This document shows, piece after piece, positions 1 through 6,769 of a stretch of DNA of 13,831 nucleotides (positions are counted from its first letter, which is position 1; each line of letters starts with the position of its first letter). Source of the stretch: Hyphomicrobiales bacterium (GTDB lineage: Bacteria; Pseudomonadota; Alphaproteobacteria; Rhizobiales; Xanthobacteraceae); contig JAPLPC010000669.1 in assembly GCA_026400425.1 (NCBI GenBank), forward strand, positions 1-13,831, read 5' to 3'. The position numbers and the translations under genes were made by a program. The notes beneath the pieces were generated by a model. The model was not told where the DNA came from. It worked only from the letters and a program-made list of their open reading frames with translations, and made no database searches.

Positions 1-335
1 AATCCCAGAGCCCGGCACATCTGCAACAAGCTGACGTTCGACTGCAACACCTCGCCATGAAGTTCGACCAGGCCTTCGGCTTTGGCGTAGCGAATGAGTT
101 CGCTCATCAATGCCCAACCGAGCCCCCGGCCTTTCATATCCGAGCGCACCAGAACGGCATATTCAGCCTTGCGATAGCGTGAATCGGCATGCAAACGCGC
201 CACCCCGAGGATCTCGCCGCTGTCATCGGCAACAGCCGCAAACGCCATCGCCCGTGCGTAATCGAGTTGCGTCAGGCGTGCGACGAATGCATGCGGAAAC
301 TCCTTGATCGCACCGAGAAACCTCGAATGCAGACC
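1..335 (-). pseudogene. GNAT acetyltransferase domain, detached 3' part of an acyl-CoA synthetase-GNAT fusion
   Basis: Translating the minus strand in the frame whose codons begin at 332, 329 and so on gives a clear GNAT domain, open to the window edge. Its conserved pieces are RFLGAIKEFPHAF, ARLTQLDYARAMAF, the acetyl-CoA-binding stretch VRSDMKGRGLGWALM (R/QxxGxG/A type) and LQMCRALGF. In many alphaproteobacteria this domain is fused to the C-terminus of an ADP-forming acyl-CoA synthetase and acts as a protein or small-molecule acetyltransferase. Here it is out of frame with the synthetase, whose frame stops at 272-274. The GNAT frame itself has a TGA at 354-356 and no obvious start codon or ribosome binding site. 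The first 25-30 residues expected for the domain (the LRP-RPEDE region) are missing. I read it as an untranslated remnant, unless expressed by frameshifting. The rest of the domain continues beyond the left edge. Confidence 0.75.
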
Positions 336-2551
336 GACTGCACCGGTGTGGCGTCACGCTGCCACGCCGTCGGGTATGGCCGGATCGCCAGACGCGTATG
401 TCCAGCAAACAGCTTTTTCGGTCGCGCAATCCGGAGCCGTGCATCCAGCGCCAGCACGCCTTGTTCGTCCGCGAGTAGCGGATTGATATCCAGTTCGCTG
501 ATCTCGGGAAAATCGATGGCCATCTGTGACAACTTCACCAAGGTCAGTTGAACGGCTCCCGGCTTGACAGCCGATACATTGCGGTAGCCGGCCAACCGCC
601 GCGCGATCCTGGTGCGCTTCACGAGATCGTCTGCCAACGTCATGTCGAGCGGCGGCAGTGCCAGCGCTTTGTCGTTGATGATCTCGACGGCCGTGCCGCC
701 CTCACCGAAGACGATGACGGGGCCGAATGTCGGGTCGTCAGCGAGCCCGAGGATCAACTCGCGTGCCGCAGGACGGCCGATCATCGGCTGGATGATCATG
801 CCTGCAACGCGGCAATCCGGATGCTTCGCCATCACGCGCTCGATCATGCCGTCATATGCGCGTCGTACCGCCCCGGCATCACGCAGTTGAAGAACCACGC
901 CGCCGACATCCGATTTGTGCACGATGTCGGGCGACAAGATCTTCATCGCGACGGCATGGCCCTGCTGGAAGAACTCTTCCGCGTGTGCGATGGCCTGCTC
1001 GACGCTCACAGCCTTGCGAGTCGGGACCATCGGGATCGCATAGGCGTCGAGGACCGCTGCGAGTTCGATGGGGTCGAGCCAGGCGCGCCCTTCCCGTATG
1101 GCGTTGTCCAGAATGCGCTGCACGGCCTCACGGTCGGCCTGCGCCACCTCCGCAACGCCAGGCGGGGACGTCATCAAAGCCTGCATCGCGTCGTGATGGT
1201 GCACGCCGTACATGAACGCACGTATGGCGTCGTCTTCCGTCGGCAGGTTCGGAACTGACGCCGATCCGAGTCTCGCCGTCACGCCAGAACCGGCACCAAC
1301 GAACGCTGCCAGCACCGGCTTTGCCGACCGCCCCTGCCCTTGGCGATGCGCGTTCACGGTCTCGGCGACGGCTTTGGCGATATCATCGGGATCGGCGACG
1401 GCCGTCTGGACATTCAGGACGACGACAGCGTCATTCTCGCCGTCATCCAGCAATGCCGCGAGCGCCGCGCCGTAATGCACACCATTCGCATCGCCGCCGA
1501 TGTCGACGGGGTTGCCCCCTGACCAACGATTGCCGAGGACTTCGTTGATCCCCGTACAGCTGGACGTGCCGAGATTGGCGGATATGCCCCCCAGTTCGAC
1601 CAGCCGATCGATCGCCAGAATGCCGAGGCCTCCTCCGTTCGTCAGAACGGCAAGCCTGCGGCCCTGCGGCTGGGTCTTGAGTGCGAGGATGGCGGCGCAA
1701 TCGAAAAGCTCGCGAAGGTCGCACACACGCAGCAGACCCGTACGGCGGAAGGCAGCGTCGTAGACTTCATCCGCCCCGGCCAACGCGCCGGTATGCGTTG
1801 CCGCCGCTTTGGCGCCCTGCGCCATCCGGCCGGCCTTGACGACCACCACGGGTTTGACGCGTGCAGCCGCGCGCGCGGCCGACAGGAACTTGCGCGCATC
1901 CGGGATCGCTTCCACGTAAAGCAGGATCGCGTGCGTGGCGGGATCAGCCGCGAAATAATCCAGGCAGTCGGCGACATCGACATCGAGTTGATCGCCGATC
2001 GATACCAGACCCGAAAAGCCCAGAGGCCTCTCGGCCGCCCAATCCACCATCGCTGCTATGATTGCGCCGGACTGCGAAATGAGCGCCAGTCCCCCCTGTC
2101 GCGGCATATGCGCGGCAAAGCTCGCATTCAGACGGCACCCGGGCGCGATCAGCCCGAAGCAATTGGGTCCGATCAGGCGCAGCCCGCCTGCACTTGCAGC
2201 GTCGATCGTCGCAGCGGACAAGGAGCCTTCGCCGTGGCCGAGCCCCGTACTGAGGATGACGGCGCCGGCCACCCCCTTTGCGACTGCCGCGGCCATGATA
2301 TCGGGAACGGCGGACGCTGGCGCCGTGACCACGATGATATCGGGAACGAATGGGAGCGTGTCCAGCGAGGCGCATGTCGGATGGCCATCGATCTCGCGGT
2401 GAACCGGATTGACGATCGCGATCGGCCCCGAAAATCCGGCGTCCCGAATGTTGCGCAGCACTGCAGCCCCCAACGAAGTGGCACGTCGGCTGCCGCCGAC
2501 GACAGCGAGAGATGACGGGGCGAACAGTTGGTCTAGGCGGTATGTCGACAC
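272..2551 (-). CDS. ADP-forming acyl-CoA (acetyl-CoA) synthetase, C-terminally truncated by frameshift
   Basis: This 759-residue protein has the ADP-forming acetate/acyl-CoA ligase layout: CoA-binding Rossmann domain (about 5-130, with VVGGSR and LIGPNCFG), succinyl-CoA-ligase-like flavodoxin domains (about 150-455, with SQSGA at 160), and an ATP-grasp domain (about 490-705, with MKILSPDIVHKSDVGG and ELDINPLL). His253 in THTGALAG sits where the family carries its phospho-histidine. The family interconverts acyl-CoA plus ADP and phosphate with acid plus ATP; the enzyme-acetyltransferase fusions also modify acyl-CoA synthetases. The start is GTG at 2551, preceded by GGCGGGAAAAG; it overlaps the end of the CBS gene by 19 nt, so translation is probably coupled. 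Residues up to about 734 (LAIRPYPTAWQRDAT) follow the fused family. After that the frame departs and ends 25 residues later, while the GNAT domain continues in another frame. The synthetase core looks complete and could be active alone. Its acyl substrate cannot be told from sequence. Confidence 0.88.
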   Translation of the reverse strand: MSTYRLDQLFAPSSLAVVGGSRRATSLGAAVLRNIRDAGFSGPIAIVNPVHREIDGHPTCASLDTLPFVPDIIVVTAPASAVPDIMAAAVAKGVAGAVILSTGLGHGEGSLSAATIDAASAGGLRLIGPNCFGLIAPGCRLNASFAAHMPRQGGLALISQSGAIIAAMVDWAAERPLGFSGLVSIGDQLDVDVADCLDYFAADPATHAILLYVEAIPDARKFLSAARAAARVKPVVVVKAGRMAQGAKAAATHTGALAGADEVYDAAFRRTGLLRVCDLRELFDCAAILALKTQPQGRRLAVLTNGGGLGILAIDRLVELGGISANLGTSSCTGINEVLGNRWSGGNPVDIGGDANGVHYGAALAALLDDGENDAVVVLNVQTAVADPDDIAKAVAETVNAHRQGQGRSAKPVLAAFVGAGSGVTARLGSASVPNLPTEDDAIRAFMYGVHHHDAMQALMTSPPGVAEVAQADREAVQRILDNAIREGRAWLDPIELAAVLDAYAIPMVPTRKAVSVEQAIAHAEEFFQQGHAVAMKILSPDIVHKSDVGGVVLQLRDAGAVRRAYDGMIERVMAKHPDCRVAGMIIQPMIGRPAARELILGLADDPTFGPVIVFGEGGTAVEIINDKALALPPLDMTLADDLVKRTRIARRLAGYRNVSAVKPGAVQLTLVKLSQMAIDFPEISELDINPLLADEQGVLALDARLRIARPKKLFAGHTRLAIRPYPTAWQRDATPVQSVCIRGFSVRSRSFRMHSSHA

Positions 2552-3009
2552 GCGGTGTCTTTTCCCGCCTGTGCAGGCGATGGTCGATGCGCCGTGCAGC
2601 GCTTCAAGGCACGAAAGACATCTTCACGCGCAATCATGCCAAGCGGATGATGAGCGTGATCGAGAACCGGCAGACTTTTGAATCGGTGCCGCACCATGAT
2701 CTGCACGACGCGGGTGAGTGCAGTATCGGGACTAACGGACACGAAGTCACGTGTCATGATCTCTTCCACCGTCGTTCCCATCAGATCGTCATAATGCGGA
2801 ACGATCTGATCGGGCGCGAATGCGAACGGGCGCAGGGCATCGAATTTCGACACGATCCCGATCGCAACGCCGTCGCGCACCACCGGAAACGATTCGACGT
2901 CATCCGTCTCGAACATCCGGTGCAGGTCGCCGACCGTCATCTCCGGGGCCACGACCCTGCAGGGAGCGGTCATCACGGTTGCGACGGTCTCAGCAAGAAA
3001 TTCATACAT
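2533..3009 (-). CDS. CBS-domain pair protein
   Basis: This is a 158-residue soluble protein made almost entirely of two CBS motifs (about 8-60 and 83-136), with the typical phrases VMTAPCRVVAPEMTVGD, FPVVRDGVAIGIVSKFD, IMTRDFVSVSPDT and SLPVLD..PLGMIAREDV. CBS pairs (Bateman modules) bind adenine nucleotides and report energy state; no catalytic domain is attached. I choose ATG 3009, since AGGAGA lies 7 nt upstream. The ATG at 3015 is only about 1 nt from that element, and the longer frame from 3045 has no binding site. The stop overlaps the GTG start of the downstream acyl-CoA synthetase, so the CBS protein may be a regulatory partner of that enzyme (inference). A FixK/FNR-type box lies about 85 nt upstream, with a TATGCT -10 at the expected distance. 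The last 20 or so residues are basic and unlike CBS sequence. Confidence 0.85.
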   Translation of the reverse strand: MYEFLAETVATVMTAPCRVVAPEMTVGDLHRMFETDDVESFPVVRDGVAIGIVSKFDALRPFAFAPDQIVPHYDDLMGTTVEEIMTRDFVSVSPDTALTRVVQIMVRHRFKSLPVLDHAHHPLGMIAREDVFRALKRCTAHRPSPAQAGKDTACRHTA

Positions 3010-3060
3010 CGGCATTCTCCTGAAAACCAGGTGATGTGTGCGCATGGTCCGCTTCGCGAG

Positions 3061-3101
3061 AGCATAGTCGTCGCGTGAAGCACTTCATTGCGCAAAATCA
3101 A
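3061..3101 (-). promoter_or_regulatory. Leftward promoter with FixK/FNR-type box (TTGATTTTGCGCAA on the minus strand)
   Basis: Positions 3088-3101 read TTGCGCAAAATCAA on the plus strand and TTGATTTTGCGCAA on the minus strand. This fits the FixK2 pattern TTG(A/C)-N6-(T/G)CAA and is close to the FNR consensus TTGAT-N4-ATCAA. On the minus strand TATGCT (3066-3061) is centred about 31 nt from the centre of the box. That is the spacing expected if the activator sits at -41.5 of a class II promoter. The leader to the CBS gene start at 3009 would be about 45 nt. The motif and geometry are visible; the regulator is inferred. Confidence 0.6.
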
Positions 3102-3131
3102 ACATCGCCCATTGTCAACGCGCTCGCACTC

Positions 3132-3145
3132 TTGCGTTAGATCAA
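3132..3145 (+). promoter_or_regulatory. Rightward FixK/FNR-type box (TTGCGTTAGATCAA)
   Basis: This is a second match to TTG(A/C)-N6-(T/G)CAA, with the same half-sites (TTGCG and ATCAA) as the leftward box and a centre 44 nt from it. If the activator sits at -41.5, transcription would start near 3180 and leave about a 40-nt leader before the universal stress protein start at 3218. I see no strong -10 hexamer at the expected place, so it is less complete than the leftward promoter. Confidence 0.55.
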
Positions 3146-3217
3146 TACGTGCAGCCGGGAAAAGGCGTTCTCTTCAGCACGACATTCATTCAGGTGCGAC
3201 GCATCAGGAGCCAGGTC

Positions 3218-4045
3218 ATGAAGACCATTCTCGCAAGCATCCCGACCGAGCGAGAGTTTCGCCCGCTGATCGATGCATCCTTGTCGCTTGCAAAGACCTT
3301 CGGCGCTCGGCTCGACGCCGTGGCCATTGGATATGAAGCGAGCACGATCGGCCTTGCCATGGATGGCGGCGCGGCAATGGCTGCGGTGTTCGAGATGGAG
3401 CGGAAGCGGGCATCGTCGCGAGCCAAGGCCGTGCTGTCGATCGTCGAGATCCAGGCCCAGCAGATCGGCGTGCCCTGCTGCTGCATGCCGATGACCGCAG
3501 CGCCGTTTGAAGCAGACATCGCGTTGAGCGCGCTCGCGCGGATGCGGGATCTGACCATCGCACTTCAGCCCGAGGCGGGCCTCGACACGTTCGACAACGC
3601 GCTTCCACAGGAGCTCCTGTTCGGTTCCGGCGGCCCCGTCCTGTTTGTCCCCTATACGCATCAAGGGCCGCTCAAGCTCGGCCGTGTCGGGATCGCGTGG
3701 GACGGAAGTCGCCTCGCTGCACGGGCGGTCCGCGATGCGCTCCCATTTCTGAACGGCGCACGCAAGATCACGATCATGACTATCAACGAGACGGAGTCAC
3801 CTCATGTCTCCGCCGAGGCGCTCAAGACGTATCTGTCTGATCGACAGCTCGAGTCGACGATCATTCGCGCGACGGCAGCTCCCGCCGATATCCAGCCCAC
3901 AATGCTTTCGATGGCGGCTGACGAGGGCCTCGAGCTCATTGTGATGGGTGGCTACGGCCATTCGCGGCTGAGGGAACGAATTCTTGGCGGGGTCACGCGG
4001 GAGATGTTCAACGCCATGACGATACCGACATTGATGTCGCATTGA
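3218..4045 (+). CDS. Universal stress protein, two-domain UspA family
   Basis: This is a 275-residue tandem Usp protein. The N-terminal domain begins MKTILASIPTE. The second domain begins near residue 150 (RVGIAWDGSRLAARAVRDALPFL) and ends with the nucleotide-binding loop GGYGHSRLRERILGG (about 244-258), which fits the UspA pattern G-2x-G-9x-G, although the final Ser/Thr is Gly here. Family members are cytoplasmic stress proteins, often induced under oxygen or energy limitation; many bind ATP. ATG 3218 is chosen because CAGGAG (3205-3210) lies 7 nt upstream. The longer frame from GTG 3149 would run through the probable transcription start and has no binding site. It is the first gene of a rightward unit (uspA-like, cytochrome c, CBS-BON, Rap1a-like) preceded by a FixK/FNR-type box. 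The N-terminal domain is degenerate in its ATP motif. Confidence 0.9.
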   Translation: MKTILASIPTEREFRPLIDASLSLAKTFGARLDAVAIGYEASTIGLAMDGGAAMAAVFEMERKRASSRAKAVLSIVEIQAQQIGVPCCCMPMTAAPFEADIALSALARMRDLTIALQPEAGLDTFDNALPQELLFGSGGPVLFVPYTHQGPLKLGRVGIAWDGSRLAARAVRDALPFLNGARKITIMTINETESPHVSAEALKTYLSDRQLESTIIRATAAPADIQPTMLSMAADEGLELIVMGGYGHSRLRERILGGVTREMFNAMTIPTLMSH

Positions 4046-4110
4046 GGCGCAGCAGACGCTCATCGTCACGTCAAACCGTCACGGTCTCAAACTGCACCGA
4101 GGAATTCCCG

Positions 4111-4428
4111 ATGCGAGTATCATTTGTTGCGGCCTTAGGTCTGCTCGCCCTTGCTGCCGTTCGGGCCACGCCATCTCAGGCGAACATCCAGCAAGGGCGC
4201 AATCTCGCCCGCCTGTATTGCATGAAGTGCCATTCCATCGACAAGGTCGGTCCCAGCCCATTGCGGATCGCGCCGCCGTTCCGGACGTTGCATGAGCGCT
4301 ATCCGATCGAGTCGTTGCAGGAAGCCTTGGCCGAAGGGATAGTCACCGGACATCCAAGCATGCCAGAGTTTCAATTCGATCCTGATCAGATCAACGACCT
4401 GCTACAGTTCCTGAAGTCGCTTGAATAG
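4111..4428 (+). CDS. Small periplasmic monohaem cytochrome c
   Basis: A 105-residue precursor: a signal peptide (about 1-24, hydrophobic LGLLALAAV, predicted cut after PSQA) is followed by a short class I cytochrome c domain. The haem attachment motif is C37-M-K-C40-H41, and Met84 in GHPSMPEF is the probable sixth ligand. The C-terminal helix INDLLQFLKSLE is typical. It should carry electrons in the periplasm; its partner oxidase or dehydrogenase is not in the window. ATG 4111 has GAGGAA (4099-4104) 6 nt upstream; the frame also runs back to 4042 but without a signal peptide at that start. It lies 65 nt after the universal stress protein gene and 81 nt before the CBS-BON gene, on the same strand, so co-transcription is likely. 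Confidence 0.9.
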   Translation: MRVSFVAALGLLALAAVRATPSQANIQQGRNLARLYCMKCHSIDKVGPSPLRIAPPFRTLHERYPIESLQEALAEGIVTGHPSMPEFQFDPDQINDLLQFLKSLE

Positions 4429-4437
4429 GCATCGTTC

Positions 4438-4469
4438 GACGCTGCCAGCGGTTCGACCTCCGCAGCGTC
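4438..4469 (+). other. Intercistronic inverted repeat between cytochrome c and CBS-BON genes
   Basis: GACGCTGC (4438-4445) pairs with GCAGCGTC (4462-4469), and a small inner GGT-TCG-ACC hairpin sits in the loop. No T-run follows on the plus strand, so it is not a convincing terminator. It could stabilise or process the mRNA, or be chance in GC-rich DNA. Confidence 0.3.
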
Positions 4470-4509
4470 CAGCACCCGTCGATCCCTTCCCGCTGCACTG
4501 GAGACTGAC

Positions 4510-5232
4510 ATGCGTGCCCATCAGATCATGACCAAGAACGTCCTCACCGTGTCGCCCGTCACCTCGCTCGAAGCCGCCGCCAAGACCATGCTGACACATC
4601 GCATCAGTGGATTGCCGGTCTTGAACATGTCGGGAGAGCTCGTCGGCATTGTCTCCGAACGGGATTTTCTCCGTCGCGCCGAAATCGGCACCCAGCGGCA
4701 GCGGCCGCGCTGGCTCCAGCTGTTCACGAGCCCCGGCACTGCTGCCAGCGAATTCGTGCACGAGCGTGGGAAATTGGTCAAGGACATCATGACACTGGAT
4801 CCTGTCACCGTGGACGAACAGACGCCGCTGGCCGACATCGTCGCATTGATGGAGAAGAAGCACGTCAAGCGATTTCCGGTCGTTCACGAGCGCAAGCTGG
4901 TCGGGATCATCACCCGCGCCAATCTGATGCAGGCCGTCGCAAACATGGCCCGTGACGTGCCCGACCCGACAGCGGACGACGATCACATGCGGGAACGTAT
5001 CGTCCGGGTGATCGGGGCTCAGGATTGGAAGCCCATCGGCCTGCAGGTGACCGTGCGCGCCGGCATTGCACATCTGCATGGCCTCATTATCGACGAACGC
5101 GCGCGCGAGGCATCGGTCGTGGCCGCCAAGAACATCGCGGGCGTGAAAGAGGTGCACGACCATTTGTGCTTCGTCGATAGCTGGTCCGGTTTTTATCTCG
5201 AATCGCCGGAGGATGCGGGCATCGCAAGTTGA
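4510..5232 (+). CDS. CBS-CBS-BON domain protein
   Basis: A 240-residue soluble protein. Residues about 1-60 and 92-145 form a CBS pair (IMTKNVLTVSPVTSLEAA, GLPVLN..GELVGIVSERD, then DIMTLDPVTVDEQTPLADI, RFPVVHERKLVGIITRANL), separated by a linker of about 30 residues containing RPRWLQLF. Residues about 160-225 form a BON domain (RIVRVIGAQ, VTVRAGIAHLHGLIIDERARE, VAAKNIAGVKEVHDHL). CBS pairs sense adenine nucleotides; BON domains are thought to bind membranes or ligands. The architecture is common in alphaproteobacteria, but its exact function is not known. The start ATG 4510 has GGAGA close upstream. Its TGA stop (5230-5232) overlaps an in-frame TTG of the next gene, so the two are likely coupled. 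It is the second CBS protein in this divergent cluster. Confidence 0.9.
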   Translation: MRAHQIMTKNVLTVSPVTSLEAAAKTMLTHRISGLPVLNMSGELVGIVSERDFLRRAEIGTQRQRPRWLQLFTSPGTAASEFVHERGKLVKDIMTLDPVTVDEQTPLADIVALMEKKHVKRFPVVHERKLVGIITRANLMQAVANMARDVPDPTADDDHMRERIVRVIGAQDWKPIGLQVTVRAGIAHLHGLIIDERAREASVVAAKNIAGVKEVHDHLCFVDSWSGFYLESPEDAGIAS

Positions 5233-5258
5233 GCCAGGCTCGGCTCATATTGCCCGTC

Positions 5259-5678
5259 ATGCGTCGCCCCGCAGCCGCGACACTGATGCTATGCGCGTTT
5301 ACGGTGTTTGCGTTCATGTCATCGGCCGCGAGGGCGGACGGATATCGGGTTGCTGAGCTCTGCAACCGATCGCATCGAGATCTCATCTCGAGCTACGTCG
5401 AGGGGGCCTTGGACAATGCCGAGAGCGCTACGATGGCGATTATGGCTAACCTTCAAGGCGCACTGGAAGCAGGATCGACAGAGAGCGACGGCCTCAAGCG
5501 ATCATGGAAGCTGGTGATGTCGTATTGCCCACCTTCCAGATACGCAGCCAACGAGGCCGCCGACATTCTCTGCAATTACCTGGCGGTCAATCCGCATAAA
5601 CGCAAAGGCGAGAGCATTGCCTTGCTGAACGAGGCTTTGCAGATCGCGTGGCCATGCCCGGCAAATCGGACGAAGTAA
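5259..5678 (+). CDS. Secreted Rap1a/Tai-family-like protein
   Basis: A 139-residue precursor: signal peptide MRRPAAATLMLCAFTVFAF...ARA (about 1-26) and a mature domain of about 113 residues. The mature part starts DGYRVAELC and ends with a YCPP motif, a YLAVNPHKR segment and ALQIAWPCP. This order (xLxxLC, then CxP, YLxxxP and PCP) matches the Rap1a/Tai family, best known as periplasmic immunity proteins to type VI amidase effectors and also found alone. The usual second cysteine of the helical repeat (C-x-GY-x-G) is absent (ISSYVEGALD), whereas an extra Cys is present in ILCNYL. I use ATG 5259 because it gives a standard signal peptide. TTG 5229, overlapping the CBS-BON stop, is the alternative and would add ten residues. 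No effector or secretion gene is nearby, so its role is unclear. It is last in the rightward unit and ends 8 nt from the convergent mbfA. Confidence 0.7.
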   Translation: MRRPAAATLMLCAFTVFAFMSSAARADGYRVAELCNRSHRDLISSYVEGALDNAESATMAIMANLQGALEAGSTESDGLKRSWKLVMSYCPPSRYAANEAADILCNYLAVNPHKRKGESIALLNEALQIAWPCPANRTK

Positions 5679-5686
5679 CGCGGGAG

Positions 5687-6658
5687 TCAGGCGCCGCCGA
5701 TCAGGATGCCGACTGCGAGCACGATCGCGCCGCCGAGCACGATCTGGAACACCGCCTGGAGAAATGGCGTGTCCATATAGCGGGCGCGGATGAAAGCGAT
5801 CGCCCAAAGCTCGAAGAACACGACGACGCCGGCGATCGCCGTTGCGATCCAGAACGCGTTGGCCCAGTGATCGGGCACTAGATAAGGAAGCGTGTGGCCG
5901 AGCCCGCCGGCTGTCGTCATGACGCCGCATGTCGTCCCGCGCAGCCACGGCGAGCCGCGCCCGGTCATCGATCCGTCGTCCGACAGAGCCTCGGCAAAGC
6001 CCATGCTAATGCCGGCGCCGATCGATGCGGCAAGGCCGACCAGAAATGTCTGCCAATTCTGGTGCGTGGCGAAGGCCGCGGCGAACAGAGGCGCGAGCGT
6101 GGAGACCGAGCCATCCATCAAGCCTGCGAGTCCGGGCTGGACATATTGCAGGACGAACATGCGATGCCGGGTCTTGTCTTCCTCCGCGCGGGCATCGGGG
6201 CTGAGAATGGTGCTGTTCAAGCGGGCGGCGAGATGCTCGTGGCCCTTTTCGAGTTCAGCGAGATCGCCGAGCAGCTTTCGCACATGGACGTCGCGGGCCT
6301 GCTCCGCAGCCTTGGCGTAGAAGCGCTCCGCCTCGAACTCCATCGTCTCCGCTTCCTTGCGGATGGTGTCGAGCGGCAGATTCTTGCTCAGCCAGATCGG
6401 GCGGCGGCGCAGAAAGCCTTTCACATGCTGCCGCCTGATCGGCGGCAGATCGGTTCCGTAACGCTGCTCAAACATCTTGAGCAGCATGTGCCGGTGCTCG
6501 CGCTCTTCTTCCGCCATCTCGACGAAGATCTTGGCCGAGCTCGGGTAACGCTCCGAGAGATCATCCGCGAAGCTCATATAGATGCGGCTATCCTCCTCCT
6601 CACTGGCAATCGCGATGGCCAAGATTTCGCGCTCGTCGAGCTCGGAAAATGCCTTCAT
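5687..6658 (-). CDS. mbfA: Membrane-bound ferritin MbfA (ferritin-like/VIT1 iron exporter)
   Basis: A 323-residue protein with a cytoplasmic ferritin-like di-iron domain (about 1-165) followed by a VIT1/CCC1-type membrane domain (about 175-323). Candidate iron ligands are Glu20 (ASEEEDSRIY), the EEEREH run (about 50-55), Glu107 (TMEFEAERFY) and the ELEKGHEH motif. The membrane part begins PGLAGLMDGSVSTLAP, a typical VIT1 opening, and has about five hydrophobic segments. MbfA exports iron in Bradyrhizobium and Agrobacterium and protects against iron and peroxide stress; in those genera it is repressed by Irr. ATG 6658 is preceded by AAAGG. A TTGACT-N18-TATTAG promoter overlaps an ICE-like palindrome just upstream. 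It is convergent with the Rap1a-like gene and stands alone. The length is normal and no key residue appears to be missing. Confidence 0.95.
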   Translation of the reverse strand: MKAFSELDEREILAIAIASEEEDSRIYMSFADDLSERYPSSAKIFVEMAEEEREHRHMLLKMFEQRYGTDLPPIRRQHVKGFLRRRPIWLSKNLPLDTIRKEAETMEFEAERFYAKAAEQARDVHVRKLLGDLAELEKGHEHLAARLNSTILSPDARAEEDKTRHRMFVLQYVQPGLAGLMDGSVSTLAPLFAAAFATHQNWQTFLVGLAASIGAGISMGFAEALSDDGSMTGRGSPWLRGTTCGVMTTAGGLGHTLPYLVPDHWANAFWIATAIAGVVVFFELWAIAFIRARYMDTPFLQAVFQIVLGGAIVLAVGILIGGA

Positions 6659-6673
6659 GACAGGACCTTTTGT

Positions 6674-6714
6674 TTAGAATGATTCTAATAAAGCCGCAAA
6701 GCTGACCGAGTCAA
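6674..6714 (-). promoter_or_regulatory. mbfA promoter with ICE-like Irr operator
   Basis: TTAGAA-TGA-TTCTAA (6674-6688) is a perfect 6-3-6 inverted repeat, closely resembling the iron control element bound by Irr in rhizobia. On the minus strand TTGACT (6714-6709) and TATTAG (6690-6685), 18 nt apart, form a good -35/-10 pair. The -10 lies inside the palindrome, so bound repressor would block RNA polymerase. Transcription would start near 6678, with only about a 20-nt leader to the ATG at 6658. The sequence pattern is direct evidence; Irr as the binder is from family knowledge. Confidence 0.8.
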
Positions 6715-6769
6715 TTGGTTTAGGGCGCCTCGCTTGTGCCAAGCCTTGGTCGCTTCCTCACCGGCCGCC

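Noticed and set aside
272..356. Programmed ribosomal frameshift joining synthetase and GNAT
   Set aside because: I see no slippery heptamer at the junction, and about 25-30 conserved codons are missing. A plain mutation explains it better.
548..1258. Plus-strand open frame of 236 codons opposite the acyl-CoA synthetase
   Set aside because: It is antisense to well-conserved synthetase sequence, with no recognisable domain or ribosome binding site.
3010..3045. Upstream start for the CBS gene (MRTHHLVFRRMPMYEF)
   Set aside because: The AGGAGA ribosome binding site lies inside this extension and is correctly spaced only for ATG 3009.
3149..3217. Upstream GTG start for the universal stress protein
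   Set aside because: ATG 3218 has a well-placed CAGGAG and begins the normal Usp strand. The extension would cover the likely transcription start.
4402..5163. Minus-strand open frame of 253 codons opposite the CBS-BON gene
   Set aside because: The plus strand has clear CBS and BON motifs; the opposite frame is histidine/glycine/arginine-rich and has no family pattern.
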